A DNA stretch of 64,000 nucleotides from Lucinisca nassula (Eukaryota > Mollusca > Bivalvia > Lucinida > Lucinidae): positions 68,077,396 through 68,141,395 of the forward strand of contig OY757026.1 of the NCBI GenBank assembly GCA_963580285.1. The letters are read 5' to 3'. The notes under the pieces are model-generated. The model was not told the origin of the DNA. It searched no databases and saw nothing but the letters and a program-made list of their open reading frames with translations. The position numbers were made by a program, and so were the translations under genes. Position 1 is the first letter of the stretch, and each line of letters starts with the position of its first letter. Of the stretch, positions 1 through 10,945 are shown piece after piece.

Positions 1-194
1 CGCCCAAAACCCACTTATTTAAAGCTGAAAAGGGCCATAACTCTGTCAAAAGTTGGCGGATTTTGCCCAGTATCAATCCCAAACCACTCACTCCCGGCAC
101 ATGTATAAATGTGTATGCAAAATTTGAAAGAAAAAAAAATCGGTGGAAAAATACTCGTCATCTATCGGAAATGATGCGGACGGACGGACACTGA
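1..194. repeat. Dispersed repeat ending in GACGGACGG, interrupted by a SINE
   Basis: Contains GGGCCATAACTCTGTCAAAA and ends in GACGGACGGACACTGA; it continues after the SINE at 354-375. No coding potential is visible. Confidence 0.45.
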
Positions 195-353
195 GTGAGT
201 GTTTGTGTTTTAAGTCTCACCAACAGCTAAGGTCATACGGAGACGGGACCTCGGTTTAAAGACTCATCCGAAAGTCTGGAGAAGCCTGGGATCGATCCTG
301 CGACCCCTAGTTTACAAGGCGAGTAGCATAACTACTACACCACTGAGGCTTCT
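195..353 (-). mobile_element. tRNA-headed SINE (SINE-A) with 14 bp target duplication
   Basis: The reverse complement begins AGAAGCCTCAGTGGTGTAG (A-box region) and carries GGATCGATCC (B-box). Body and tail match copies at 51328 and 59973. The host sequence CGGACGGACACTGA is repeated exactly at 181-194 and 354-367, a perfect target-site duplication, so this is a complete retroposed copy. Confidence 0.85.
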
Positions 354-554
354 CGGACGGACACTGAAAGGTATAGTGGGGTATAAAAAGAGAGATTCTT
401 ATAATCTTTTACGACGTTATTTACAATAGATCAATTTTATAGAAAAAAAAACTTTTTGGGGGAAGGAAATAAACAAAGAACCACTCAAAACCCAGTTCTC
501 GCGTTTTTCAGTGAGATTAACAAGTATTTAAGAATTATACAGTCAAGAATTATC

Positions 555-758
555 GGAGAAAATCCGCTGTTAAGACCACCTAAAAATATGAAAATAATGC
601 ATTTAAAAGCAGATTTAAAAAGTTTCAGGTAAATTTCCTTTGTGTTTTCAACATGCAGTGTGTTCTACCGGAAGACCACATTTGGGAGTGTTCAAAAGTG
701 GTCTTTAAGACCACTTTTGAACAGTCCCAAAGGTGGTTTTAAAAGGAATTTCACTGTA
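555..758. mobile_element. Foldback MITE, GACCACC family (MITE-T)
   Basis: Ends resemble inverted TACAGTGAAATTCC, and the interior has a 33 bp palindrome at 690-722 (GTTCAAAAGTGGTCTT arms). Related copies are at 8181, 48496 and 54160. Non-coding. Confidence 0.65.
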
Positions 759-1486
759 TTATTATGTTACCTTAGTTTTATTCCTAAACGTGTGAATCTG
801 GTGCAAGCTCACTTTCTAAAAAACTTAAACGTAAAGTTCATTGCATAATTAGGGACGATTTATAGCAAAGATACTTTAAAATAAATGCGACAAGTGGAAA
901 TTCAGATCATTCTGCGCATGCGTGCAGTCTGATCTGGATCTTCGCATGTCGCATGTACCGTTTATGGAAACTGCGGTTTCAATAGGACAACGTAGACTCT
1001 AAGCGGACTACTCGGGACATCGGCGTGATCTAAAGTGTCACAGGTCGCAAATGTTAACTTGTTTATTTTGTATGTGCGCTAGCTCATGCTCCGCAAGCCG
1101 CGGCATGGCAGTCTGTTTGTGTTTTATACGAGTGACAGCTGATATAATTGTCAACGGGGACACGCATAGTCTCGCCATATAGTCCTTGATTCTCGGACAA
1201 AGGACTCATGTACGTTATATGAAGATCAAGATCGGACTGCGACATGCCTTGATGATATCTATAGCAAAATAGCAGCTAGTGAAAGGTGAGGTAAGGCATG
1301 TTTGTTCCCCGCTCATTGTTCATTAGCAAGTTCATTGTTTCACAGGCAACGTGTTCCGCTTGGATTGTTTGATGAATTGTGTCTAATTTGACAGTTAACA
1401 ATGTGTTTATAATAAATTACACTCAACTCTAAGTTTATTAGTTTGCGCGACATCTGCCGCAAAATGAAACTGAGACCCACATTGAC
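759..1486. other. No recognised feature
   Basis: Only a partial copy (about 905-945, GTCTGATCTGGATCTTCG) of the GATCAGAC hairpin family is visible. No convincing coding frame. Confidence 0.4.
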
Positions 1487-1750
1487 CCCGCCCATCGCGG
1501 CTAAGAGAAATAGATTGGACATGCAGAGCTGAAACCGACCGCACATGAGTACTGGTAAACCGCTCCGAGAGTCTAAAGTGATGCGAGTCGGACCGTCAAT
1601 GCATATACAATTTATTGGTTTAATTGGGCGACATGGCTTGATATGTCATTACATCTCAATGTCGGGTAAAAGCCCCACAAAATTGGATGCAACGTCTCCA
1701 AAAAAGTGTTGACGAGGACGTTTAACCTCAATTCAAACAAGCAAAGCAAA
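1487..1750 (+). mobile_element. Dispersed short repeat family B (likely SINE)
   Basis: Runs from a CCCGCCCATCG-type head through CTGAAACCGACCGCACATGAG and CTCAATGTCGGGTAAAAG to the tail GACGTTTAACCTCAATTCAA. About 20 copies lie in the window in both orientations. No tRNA head is obvious. Confidence 0.75.
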
Positions 1751-1834
1751 GACTGATCCGACAGTTTTTACATTTTACGGAAGCGTGACAAATATGTTCG
1801 ATCCTAAGAGCTGACAACACACTGGAAAAATTGT

Positions 1835-2106
1835 CATCACGCTAACAAGTCCGCGACACCCCCTTTTACCCCCACTTTATATAGAGAAAACAGGGGTTTA
1901 CGGGGGTATACATTATTATCCTTATTTCTGCTCCTAGACATAGGTTGTGGGTACTCGTTAGAACCGCCTCAATGAGGCGGTTCTAACGAGTACCCACAAC
2001 CTATGTTTTGAGTATAAATAAGAATAATATCAAATTTTCGTCAGAAAATTGACCCTTTTGGAGATGTAGAAAAGGCACTATGACGCACGGGGGTGTTATC
2101 GTTATG
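1835..2106. mobile_element. Hairpin-core MITE, CATCACGTTAAC-end group (MITE-H2)
   Basis: Starts CATCACGCTAAC and ends GTTATCGTTATG, imperfect inverted ends. The centre (1938-2006) is a perfect 69 bp hairpin with 34-base arms around GTACTCGTTAGAACCGCCTC. About 270 bp. Confidence 0.8.
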
Positions 2107-2137
2107 CCTGAACGAGGACCTTGACTGTTTTCGTTTT

Positions 2138-4712
2138 TAGCTCACCTGGGCCGAAGGCTCCGGGGGAGCTATTGTGATCGGTCAACGTCCGTCGTCGTCG
2201 TCGTCCGTACGTATGCCCGTCCGTTCACAATTTCTTTAAACAACATCTCCTCCTAAACCACTGAACAGATTCTAACCAAACTTGGCAGAAATGATCCTTA
2301 GGTGGTCCTCTCTCAAAGTTGTTAAAAAAAATCATTCCATTCAGAACTCTGGTTGCCAAAACAAAAAGGCCATGGCAACAAAAAGGGGAAAATAAGAAAA
2401 AAAAAAACCTTTAAAAATATTCTTCTCTGAAACCAGAAGGCCTAGGTCTTTGATATTTGGTATGAAGCTTCATCTAGTGGACCTCTACCAAACTTGTTCA
2501 AATTATAGCCCTGGGGCCCAAAACGACCCCGCCCAGGGGCCAAATGATTTTTCATAGGCTTATATAGGGAAAACCTTTAAAAAACTTCTTGTCTGAAACC
2601 AGAAGCCCAGATCTTTGATATTTGGTAAGAAGCTTCATCCAGTGGACCTCTACCAAGATTGTTCAAATTATAGCCCTGGGGCCAAAAACGGCCCCGCCCC
2701 GGGGCCCACTGGTTTTATATAGACTTATATGGGGAAAACATATCAAAATCTTCTTCTCTGAAACCGGAAGGCCTAGGTCACTGATATTTGGTATGAAGCT
2801 TCATCTAGTGGACCTCTACCAAGATTGTTCAAATTATAGCCCTGGGGCAAAAAAACGACTCCGCCCCGGGGCCCATTGGTTTTACATAGGCTTATATAGG
2901 GAAAACATTTAAAAATCTTCATCTCTGTAACCAGAAGGCCGAGGTGTTTGATATTTGGTATGAAGCTTCATCTAGTGGACCTCTACCAAGATTGTTCAAA
3001 TTATAGCCCTGGGACCAAAAACGGCCCCGCCCCGGGGCTCACTGGTTTTATATAGGCTTATATAGGGAAAGCATAATAGAAACCAGAAAGCCCAGGTCTT
3101 TGATATTTGGTATGAAGCTGCATCTAGTGAACCGATACCAAGATTGTTCAAATTTAAGCCCTGAGGCCAAAAATGCCCCCGCGCCAGGACCCACTGGTTT
3201 TACATAGGCTTATATAGGGAAAACCTTTAAAAATCTTCTTTTCTGAAACCAGAAGGCCGAAGCCTTTGATACTTGGCATGAAGCTTCATCTAGTGGACCG
3301 CTACCAAGATTGTTCAAATTATAGCCCTTGGGCCAAAACGGCCCCGCCCCGGGGCCGACTGGTTTTATATAGGCTTATATTGGGAAAACATATAAAAATC
3401 TTCTTCTCTGAAACCAGAAGGCCTAGGTCATTGATATTTGGTATGAAGCTTCATCTAGTGGACCTCTACCAAGATTGTTCAAAGTATAGCCCTGGGGCCA
3501 AACCTGAACCCGCCCCGGGGCCCACTGGTTTTACATAGGCTTATATAGGGATAACCTTTAAAAATCTTCTTTTCTGAAACCAGAAGGCCGGGGTCTTTGA
3601 TATTTGGTATGAAGCTTCATCTAGTGGACCTCTACCAAGATTGTTCAAATTAAAGCCCTGAGGCCAAAAAGCCCCTGCGCCAGGGCCCACTGGTTTTACA
3701 TAGGCTTATGTAGGGAAAACCTACAAAAAGCTTCTCGTCTGAAACCAGAAAGCCCAGGTCTTTGATATTTGGTATGAAGCGTCATCTAGTGGACCTCTAC
3801 CAAGATTGTTAGAATTTTAGCCCTGGGGCTAAAAACGACCCCGCCCAGGGGCCAAATGGTTTTCCATAGGCTTATATAGGGAAAATCTCCAAAAATCTTC
3901 TTCCCTGTAACTAGAAGGCCCAGGTCTTTGATATTTGATATATATGAAGCTTCATCTGATGGACCTATACCAAGATTGTACAAATTATAGCCCTGGGGCC
4001 AAAACTGCCCCCCCCCACCCCCCCCCCCCCCCCCCCCCCGCGCGCTGGGGCCCACTGGTTTTACATAGGCTTATATTGGGAAAACCTTTAAAAATCTTGT
4101 CTGAAACCAGAAAACACAGGTCTTTGATATTTGGTATGAAGCTTCATCTAGTGGACCTCTACCAAGATTTTTCAAATTATAACCCTATGGCCAAACACGG
4201 CCCTGCCCCCGGGTCCACTGGTTTTATATAGGCATATGCTAGGGAAATCATATAAAAATCTTCTTGTCTGAAACCAGAAGGCCAAGGTCTTTGATAGTTT
4301 GTATGAAGCTTCATCTAGTGAACCTCTACCAAGATTGTTCAAATTATAGCCCTGGGGCCAAACACGGCCCTGCCCCCGGGCCCACTGGTTTTATATAGGC
4401 ATATGCTAGGGAAATCATATAAAAATCTTCTTGTCTGAAACCAGAAGGCCAAGGTCTTTGATAGTTTGTATGAAGCTTCATCTAGTGAACCTCTACCAAG
4501 ATTGTTCAAATTATAGCCCTGGGGCCAAAAATGCCCCCGTGCCGGGGCCCACTGGTTTTCCATAGGCTTATATAGGGAAAACCAGTGGACCTCTGCTTAG
4601 ATTGTTCAAATTATAGACTTTGGTCCAAAAATTGCACCATCCTGGAACCTACAAGTTAATCTCTTAGCTCAGGTGAGCGATATAGGACCATCATGGTCCT
4701 CTTGTTTACCCT
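2138..4712 (+). mobile_element. Large element with tandem 165 bp units and inverted ends
   Basis: Starts TTTAGCTCACCTGGGC and ends with AGCTCAGGTGAGC near 4665, then GGACCATCATGGTCCTCTTG. AGCTCACCTG and CAGGTGAGC are inverted. A leader (2138-2400) with GTCGTCGTCGTCC precedes the array. No transposase is visible. Frames in the array are repeat by-products. Confidence 0.65.
2405..4640 (+). repeat. Tandem array, about 165 bp unit
   Basis: About thirteen diverged units, each with AAACCAGAAGGCC, TTGATATTTGGTATGAAGC, GACCTCTACCAAGATTGTTC and TATAGGGAAAAC. The offset between equal positions is 160-168 bases. A poly-C tract interrupts one unit at 4004-4039. The reverse-complement array is at 35.4-38.2 kb. 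Confidence 0.9.
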
Positions 4713-5003
4713 TAAGTTCAGCGGCGTCATATCTGGATAGACACTGTTTTCCAAACCCAACACATGATTTCAGATCAGTTTTTATATATTACCCTCTTAC
4801 GCAACACTCTAAGCTCAAAGCAATAAGAATAGCGAGGCTATTTTCTATAAATAACCGCTACCTGGATTTCCTACAAATCAGTGAAAGTCACATGGACAAC
4901 AGAACTGAAGAGCTGTGCTTAGTAAATCTGGGTCGACTGTCAAACAATCAACCTAAACGTGTAGAGTGCACAAGTTTTCCCGGGCAAGACTAGTAGTTGG
5001 ACC
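4713..5003. repeat. Repeat shared with 47.76-47.88 kb
   Basis: The stretch 4840-4985 (CTGGATTTCCTACAAATCAG, GGGTCGACTGTCAAACAATC) is similar to 47770-47875. Function unknown; the frame across it is not supported by anything else. Confidence 0.45.
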
Positions 5004-5284
5004 ACATGACGAAAACACGCGTATATAATTTTGACCCCCTTGAACCCCACTTTTATATAGTAAAACTGGGGTTTCCGGGGGTATACCTTATTTTTCTTAT
5101 TTCTGCTCTAAAATATAGATTGTGGGTACTCGTTAAAACCGCCTCGATGAGGCGGTTCTAACGAGTGCCCACAATCTATATTTTGAGCAGAAAGAAGAAA
5201 CATATCACAATTTTTCATCATAAAATTTTCATTTTTTCGCCGATAAAGGTGGAAATGTATTTGTATAGGCGTGTTTGCGTAATG
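5004..5284. mobile_element. Hairpin-core MITE, full length (MITE-H1)
   Basis: Starts CATGACGAAAACACGCG and ends GGCGTGTTTGCGTAATG, inverted ends. A central hairpin at about 5100-5190 has GATTGTGGGTACTCGTTA on one arm and its complement on the other. 281 bp. A good reference copy. Confidence 0.85.
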
Positions 5285-5364
5285 AACTTAGGCCCATCAG
5301 TTACCCTCAGATATTTACACATTCCACAATGGAAGGGTAAGTAAATAGTACCGGAAACAATTTT

Positions 5365-5435
5365 AAACAGCAAACAGTGTAGATCCTGATCAGACTGCTC
5401 CTTCAGTCTGATCTGGGTCTGTACTGTTTGCTTAG
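5365..5435. repeat. Palindrome, GATCAGAC family
   Basis: GCAAACAGTGTAGATCCTGA folds back onto the downstream CTGGGTCTGTACTGTTTGC. Similar palindromes are at 10542, 32823, 47645, 49888 and 51828. Confidence 0.75.
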
Positions 5436-5649
5436 GCCTATTTGTCCGAATGCTTATGATCCTTACGGTATGCACTATAATGAAGATTACGGGGATTTTT
5501 TTACGGCCGCCACACTCACAGACTGGTTGTAGGGCCTAGATTTGCACTAGCCCACACCTAGCTCACTGCATGCAAACGACATTTATTTTAACACGTTAAC
5601 TCAACGTCGCATCAAAGACAAAACGTGTTGTTTCAACGACGGTTCAATG

Positions 5650-5762
5650 TTGAGTACCGAACCTGACTCAATGAGGCGGTTCTAACGAGTACCCACAGTC
5701 TATAGTCTGAGCAAAAATAAGGAAAATAATGAATACCCCAGTAAACCCCACTTTTATCTATT
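5650..5762. mobile_element. Half copy of a hairpin-core MITE
   Basis: Contains only the right hairpin arm (GAGGCGGTTCTAACGAG) and a flank reaching CCAGTAAACCCCACTTTTAT. Confidence 0.6.
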
Positions 5763-5888
5763 TATTAATCCACAGCTTCCAGTACTTTCCTTTGATGCTG
5801 GCAGTACTAATAAATTTTGATAAATGTATTGATATCATGTACTGATATCATGTACAGTTTTGAATGGACCAATCAACTGAGCTACAAT

Positions 5889-6365
5889 TAAAATGGGAAG
5901 GGGCTTCTAGCCCTGCATGACAAAAGTAACATTGTGGGTATTCCTTAAAATAGCCTCGCCGAGGTTATTTGAATGAGTACCCATATTTAAAATAGCTTTT
6001 ACTTAATGGCAAACAGTGCAGACCCGGATCAGACTGCTACCTTCTGATCTTAAAATTTGAAGGGGCCTCTAGCTCTGCATGACAAAATTAACATTATGGG
6101 TATTCATTAAAATAGCCTCGCCGAGGTTATTTGAATGAGTACCCACATTTAAAATAGCTTTTACTTAATGACAAACAGTGCAGACCATGACCAGACTGCT
6201 CCTTCTGATCTTAAAATGGGAAGGGGCTTCTAGCATGACAAAATTAACATTGTGGGTATTCATTAAAATAGCCTCGCCGAGGTTATTTGAATGAGTACCC
6301 ACATTTAAAATAGCCTTTACTTAATCAGTGCAGACCCTGATCAGACTACTTCTTCTGATTAAGTT
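5889..6365. repeat. Three tandem units of about 160 bp, each with a hairpin
   Basis: AAAATGGGAAGGGGC-type starts lie at 5889, 6053 and 6212. Each unit holds TTGTGGGTATTC and AATAGCCTCGCCGAGGTTAT, a variant of the hairpin core, and a GACCAGACTGCT fragment of the GATCAGAC palindrome. Confidence 0.8.
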
Positions 6366-6550
6366 TCTCCAATTCTCCATAAAATCAAATTGTGGGTACT
6401 CGCTAGAACCGCCTCATCTAGGCAATTCCAACGAGTACCCACAACATGTTTTTGTGGGATGAGGCTGTTCAAAATGAGTACCCACAACATACCTTTTTAT
6501 GGAGAAAAAAATATCCCTGAATTATCACAAAATACACTCCCATTTACTGG
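6366..6550. mobile_element. Hairpin-core MITE remnant (MITE-H3 type)
   Basis: Two stretches of TGTGGGTACTCG and GAGTACCCACAAC plus GAATTATCACAAAATAC, which matches the ends of the complete copy at 46459. Confidence 0.55.
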
Positions 6551-6901
6551 CGCCAAACATTTTATGAAACATTTGCATGCAGCAAAAACACACATCTGAG
6601 TTCAAAGTAAGTCCTACACTTGAAGGTTCAGCATTAAAATGTCCCAGTGATAAACATCAGGTTAAAAAAGCATGATCAAATAACCTGTGGTCAGTTGGAT
6701 TTAGACCAATCAAATCCAATTGAATATTAATGAAGCAGAGAAGCTGACAGTGTCCTTTCAGACAGGACAATCCATTTTCCAGACGGGGTAAATCAGGTCA
6801 AATAAAAGAAATTGAAATTAACAGTAAATAAAACAAATATGCTTTAATAGGTTTTATCTATTACCTTTAAGTGGAAGTTACAATAAGCTGTGGATTAAAA
6901 C
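6551..6901. other. No recognised feature
   Basis: AT-rich sequence without a repeat match inside the window or a convincing frame. Confidence 0.4.
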
Positions 6902-7063
6902 AGATATATCCAATTGTTTTTGAGAAATTTGGTAAATATTTGTACTGATTGACATCTGTACAGGATAATTAGACTCGCCCTGGCGGGCTCGTCAAATTAT
7001 CCTGTACAGATATCAATCAGTACAAATATTTACCAATATTTCACAAAAACAATGGATATATCT
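6902..7063. repeat. 162 bp palindrome
   Basis: Arms of about 75 bases begin AGATATATCCAATTG and meet at CTCGCCCTGGCGGGCTCG. Few mismatches. Likely the core of a foldback element. Confidence 0.85.
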
Positions 7064-7124
7064 ATTACAAATGGGGTTTAAAGGGGCCTTCATTTCACGA
7101 ATTTATTAACCTAATGATGCCCTC

Positions 7125-7200
7125 CCTTCCGCGGATTAAAGAAGGACAGCTGTCCCTTTCTTAAATGTGCACTCTAAATGGTTAACCGCTAACGTATAAG
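7125..7200. repeat. Fragment of the GGTTAACCGCT repeat family
   Basis: AAGAAGGACAGCTGTCC and TGGTTAACCGCTAACGTATA match stretches at 18.85-19.14 kb and 44.86 kb. Confidence 0.5.
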
Positions 7201-7215
7201 TTGCTATTGGAATGT

Positions 7216-7953
7216 GTGGTTAAACTCCGTTCAGAATATCTGAATCATCGATTTTTTCGTTTCTTTTTTTTTTTTTTTTTTTTACTCGTTTTAGCCCATA
7301 TATCACTATGGGAAAGTTGTAGACCTCACCCTCCGCCGATTTCTCCAGCAAGTCGTATGCCTCTGCGACAGCCAGGACAGGCTGTGATTATTTTGAAAAA
7401 ATTGCAAAATCCTAATTTTCTTTCACAAAGACATTCTGACAGGTTCGACACACCCTTGTAAACCATATATAGAAGTGGTTACTGCTCTTGTAAATTACAA
7501 GGGCGTCTATATTTTATTTGCACGATCACTTCATGGAAAATCATTAGCCGTGAAACCACATCTGATATCGGTATAGTTCATTTTGACCACTGTTGACAGC
7601 ACATCGCGCTTGTGGCTCCCCGTCCCTAGTGAGCTTCTATCTAGCCATTCGAATCTAAGGTGTGTCGTAATTGCACATCTATTTATAATGTACATCACAT
7701 GGATTTGAATATTTATTATTTTACCTGACAATCATCATCAAATGGACTTAGTCTGTGGTCTCATTTCTTTGTTTTGCAATTTTCCCCAAATAATCACAGC
7801 CTTTCCTGACTGTCGCAATTGCATACGACTTGCTAGAGAAATCGGCAGAGGGTGAGGTCTACAACTTTCCTATAGTGATATATGGGCTAAAATGAGTATT
7901 AAAAGCGAGAAACGAAAAAATCGATGATTCAGGTTTTCTGAACGGAGTTTAGA
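7216..7953. mobile_element. Foldback element with terminal inverted repeats over 200 bp
   Basis: TTAAACTCCGTTCAGAA at the left returns as TTCTGAACGGAGTTTA at the right. Arms 7216-7440 and 7755-7953 remain complementary through CATATATCACTATGGG and GACCTCACCCTC. The 310-base interior has no transposase. Confidence 0.8.
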
Positions 7954-8180
7954 TAAACTAACCTAAACACTTTTTACTGGACAGTTAAACTCAAATTAAC
8001 AAACCCTAAAACATGTCAGTTTATAGATATAAAAACCGCCATAGCCAACAATTCGTGTTGGAGGCCGGCAAATAGTCAAAATTATACTTCAATTCGCATT
8101 GCCGAACCCAAACATTGTTAGTGCCATAGGCTGTTGTAGACCCATAAAACATATACATCTCAAGTCGATGTAGACAAATA
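7954..8180. other. No recognised feature
   Basis: Unique-looking AT-rich sequence. Confidence 0.3.
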
Positions 8181-8386
8181 TAGTAAAATTCCTATAAAAG
8201 GCCAGCTTTGGACTGTTCAAAAGTGGTCTTAAAGACCACTTCTGAACAGTCCCAATGGTGGTCTCTGAGCAGAGGACAGTGCATACAGAAAATTCAAAGA
8301 AAGAATAACTGTCACCTACAAAATAAGCTTTTTAAGCCAGAATTAGTCTTAATTTTAGGTGGTCTTAATAGCGGAATTTCCCTGTA
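8181..8386. mobile_element. MITE-T copy
   Basis: Starts TAGTAAAATTCC and ends GCGGAATTTCCCTGTA. A palindrome at 8213-8246 has GTTCAAAAGTGGTCTT arms. Confidence 0.75.
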
Positions 8387-8534
8387 TTCTTTTCGAAATG
8401 CTTAATTTGTAAATGATATCTTTATGTATATCATATCAGGAGCTGGAATGTTATATTTAGTTTCTTGAGGGGTATCTTTAAACAATGACTAAGTAAGATG
8501 GTTGTCATTTGAAATGGCGGCAGCCACTTCGGCC

Positions 8535-8805
8535 CCCGCCAATCGGGGCTTGAAGAAATAGATTGGGCTGCATGTTGCTTCCACGCAGAGCTGAAACCGA
8601 CAGCACATGATTACTGGTAAACCGATTACAGATCTAAGCCTGCGCAGACAAAGTTGTGCGAGTCAGACCGCCCAGAGAGCTTTGGATGTCATTTCATCTC
8701 AATGTTGCATAAAGTCCCACAAAATTGAAAGCAACGTCTCCAAAATGACCTAAATAATGTTGTCGGGGACATTAAACCTCAATTCAAACAAACAAAGCGG
8801 TAGCC
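8535..8805 (+). mobile_element. Dispersed repeat family B copy
   Basis: Head CCGCCAATCGGGGCTTGAAG, tail GACATTAAACCTCAATTCAA. Confidence 0.8.
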
Positions 8806-9198
8806 ACATACATGTGGTTTGCACAAAGAATAATATTTTCTTGACGAGATGCGTTGCAGTGTGATATTTATCTTGCATGAAGCTGTATAATATCATTTAT
8901 CAGTTACACCCTACATATATTGTATTGTAACGCACTGACCTGATAAAGATGTGCTATCTCAGAACAAGTGAGCTTTATCACGTCAACGTGACATTGCACT
9001 TAAATAAATGAACCGGACTACTGGAAAAATGACATAAATGTTATTGTTACTGGAAAAAAAAAATGGAAAAATAACTTAAAAAAAAATATGTCAGCTGATA
9101 CTAAATATATCAACCGCTAAAATGCTGGGACGCCCTGAGGACCATCAATAACTGATCGTACATTGTTAATTTAAGAGTGTACAAGAGGATAAACTGAT
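8806..9198. other. No recognised feature
   Basis: AT-rich. A short imperfect dyad at 8937-8995 (CTGATAAAG / CTTTATCACG) is the only structure. Confidence 0.35.
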
Positions 9199-9360
9199 AA
9201 ATAGAAAACCAGATTCGTGTCATTTGATATCAAGTTTATTAGGCTCGGCTTCGAGAACGCATGTAGAATCGCTCGGCAAGCCTCGCGATTCTACAAGCGT
9301 TCTCGAAGCCTTGCCTGACAAACTTGATATCAAAAGACACTCACCTGATATTCTCTATTT
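9199..9360. repeat. 162 bp palindrome with shared CTCGGCAAGCCTCG apex
   Basis: Arms from AAATAGA through TTTGATATCAAGTTT and TTCGAGAACGC. The apex 9272-9285 is CTCGGCAAGCCTCG, which also forms the apex of the unrelated palindromes at 26001, 46735 and 50624. Confidence 0.88.
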
Positions 9361-9968
9361 ATTCTATTCTTGATCGCATTCATCGCCTGAGATTCATGTA
9401 CATGTATGCCGGAGTTTGAAAGAGTTGTCTTTTTTGTAGCTGTACTCACTCTCCTTAAAACAATACTGAAATAACAAAACAAATGACGATTAGACAATCA
9501 CGTGTTTCAGTGTTGTCAGTTTCATACAATTTATTACTTTGTTCGACCTACTGTGGCTAATGGTGTTAAGGCTAATGATGTCCAGACCAGGTGTGATTCA
9601 CGAAGCATAATTACCCTCTAGAATAGTGAGCGATAATCATCGCAGCAGATCAGTCGGTAGTCTAGCGCCTAGACCTTGATGTCATATTGACCAATGACCA
9701 ACCTTGCGGTGTGTTTTTTATCAAATATGAAACCTTGTTAAACTTTAATCTTGGCTCAGACAGCAAGGATATCTTCCCAAGATAAAACAAGTTGCTATCA
9801 GAGAGGGAAAAAGAAGTAAAAAATATAGAAGAATATTACTTATTAACTTTAAAATATGATATCCGACTAGTAGCTAGTCTAATCAGTCGGTAAAATAGGG
9901 ATTTAGGGAATATCGTTTTGAACTTCTATAAAATAAAAGTATGCTCTGTGAACCAATTAGAATCGCCT
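9361..9968. other. No recognised feature
   Basis: No repeat match or convincing frame seen across 600 bases. Confidence 0.35.
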
Positions 9969-9972
9969 CTTA

Positions 9973-10206
9973 AATGTGATATGGAACACATGGCAGTTTG
10001 TGCCGCCCTTTTTCAAAGGGTGACAACTTTCGAGACTTCCTGTTCGCTTTACTATAAGCCCTGTCCACTGAAAAAGGGGTCTACTCTTAAAGGAAAGAAT
10101 TTGTTCTTGAGCAGAAAATTCTTTCCTTCAAGAGTTGACCCCTGCTGACATGGGAGACAAAAATACTTTGCAGGAGTTACCTTCCCTGAAAGTGTTCCCG
10201 TTCCGC
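9973..10206. mobile_element. TTAA-flanked foldback MITE (MITE-B)
   Basis: TTAA lies on both sides (9969-9972 and about 10207-10210). The centre has complementary arms around GGAAAGAATTTGTTC and TTGACCCCTG. The copies at 48518 and 49945 match. TTAA targets suggest a piggyBac-type mobiliser (inference). Confidence 0.7.
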
Positions 10207-10212
10207 TTAAGG

Positions 10213-10541
10213 TGATTTTTATGATGCACTAACAAATGATTTCCAAGATTAAATAAGAAAAACAAGACATTAAATTGTAAATCAACACTAAACATTTTAC
10301 TGTGATATGGAAAAATCTATATAGGGTCTCACAAACGAGTTGAAATTATCCATGATAAACAAACAGCCCATGTTTCATTGACTGCAGTTTCAAGAGGGTT
10401 GGCAGATTGTCTTGTGATATATAATACTGTACAACGAAAGAAACGCGAACTTTCAGAAATTGATGTAATTGTTTGCTTCGATGTTTAACGTTCCCGACAA
10501 TACTATTAATCCTTATCTTGCTGTTCATGACAACCCCTATC
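10213..10541. other. No recognised feature
   Basis: AT-rich, no repeat match seen. Confidence 0.3.
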
Positions 10542-10612
10542 TTTGAAAACAGTGTAGACCCAGATCAGATAGCCTCTGAAGAAGCCATCTGATCAGGATC
10601 TACACTGTTTGG
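10542..10612. repeat. Palindrome, GATCAGAC family
   Basis: AAAACAGTGTAGACCCAGAT folds onto GGATCTACACTGTTTGG. Confidence 0.8.
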
Positions 10613-10721
10613 CATTCAGTTTATGAATTTGTGCAATAAACTACATCAAGTAATTTGATTGGTTGATAGACAGAAATGGGTGTGGCTTAAATGAATATTC
10701 AGCAAGATAAGGGTTAAGGTC

Positions 10722-10945
10722 AGCTTCCAATGTTGTGGGACTTTTACCGACATTGAGTTGAAATGACATCACAATCCCTGTCGCCCAATGAAACCCAAAG
10801 GGTATATATGCGTGGACGGTCCGACTAGCATCACTTTGCCTGGACAGGCTCTGACCTTCTAAACGGTTAACCAGTACTCATGTGCGGTTGATTTCAGTTC
10901 TGCGTGGAGGCACCGTGCATCCCAATCTATTTCTCAAAGTAGAAG
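10722..10945 (-). mobile_element. Dispersed repeat family B copy, partial
   Basis: Reverse orientation, from CTTCCAATGTTGTGGGAC to CTGCGTGGAGGCACCGTGC. It abuts an R1 tail at 10946. Confidence 0.75.

Noticed and set aside
2622..4563. Several 70-106 codon frames with recurring KLHLVDLYQDCSNYSPGAK text
   Set aside because: They are translations of the 165 bp tandem unit, appear on both strands and are not conserved as protein.
2405..4640. Regular repeats resembling a CRISPR array
   Set aside because: Units are about 165 bp, contiguous without unique spacers, and the genome is eukaryotic.
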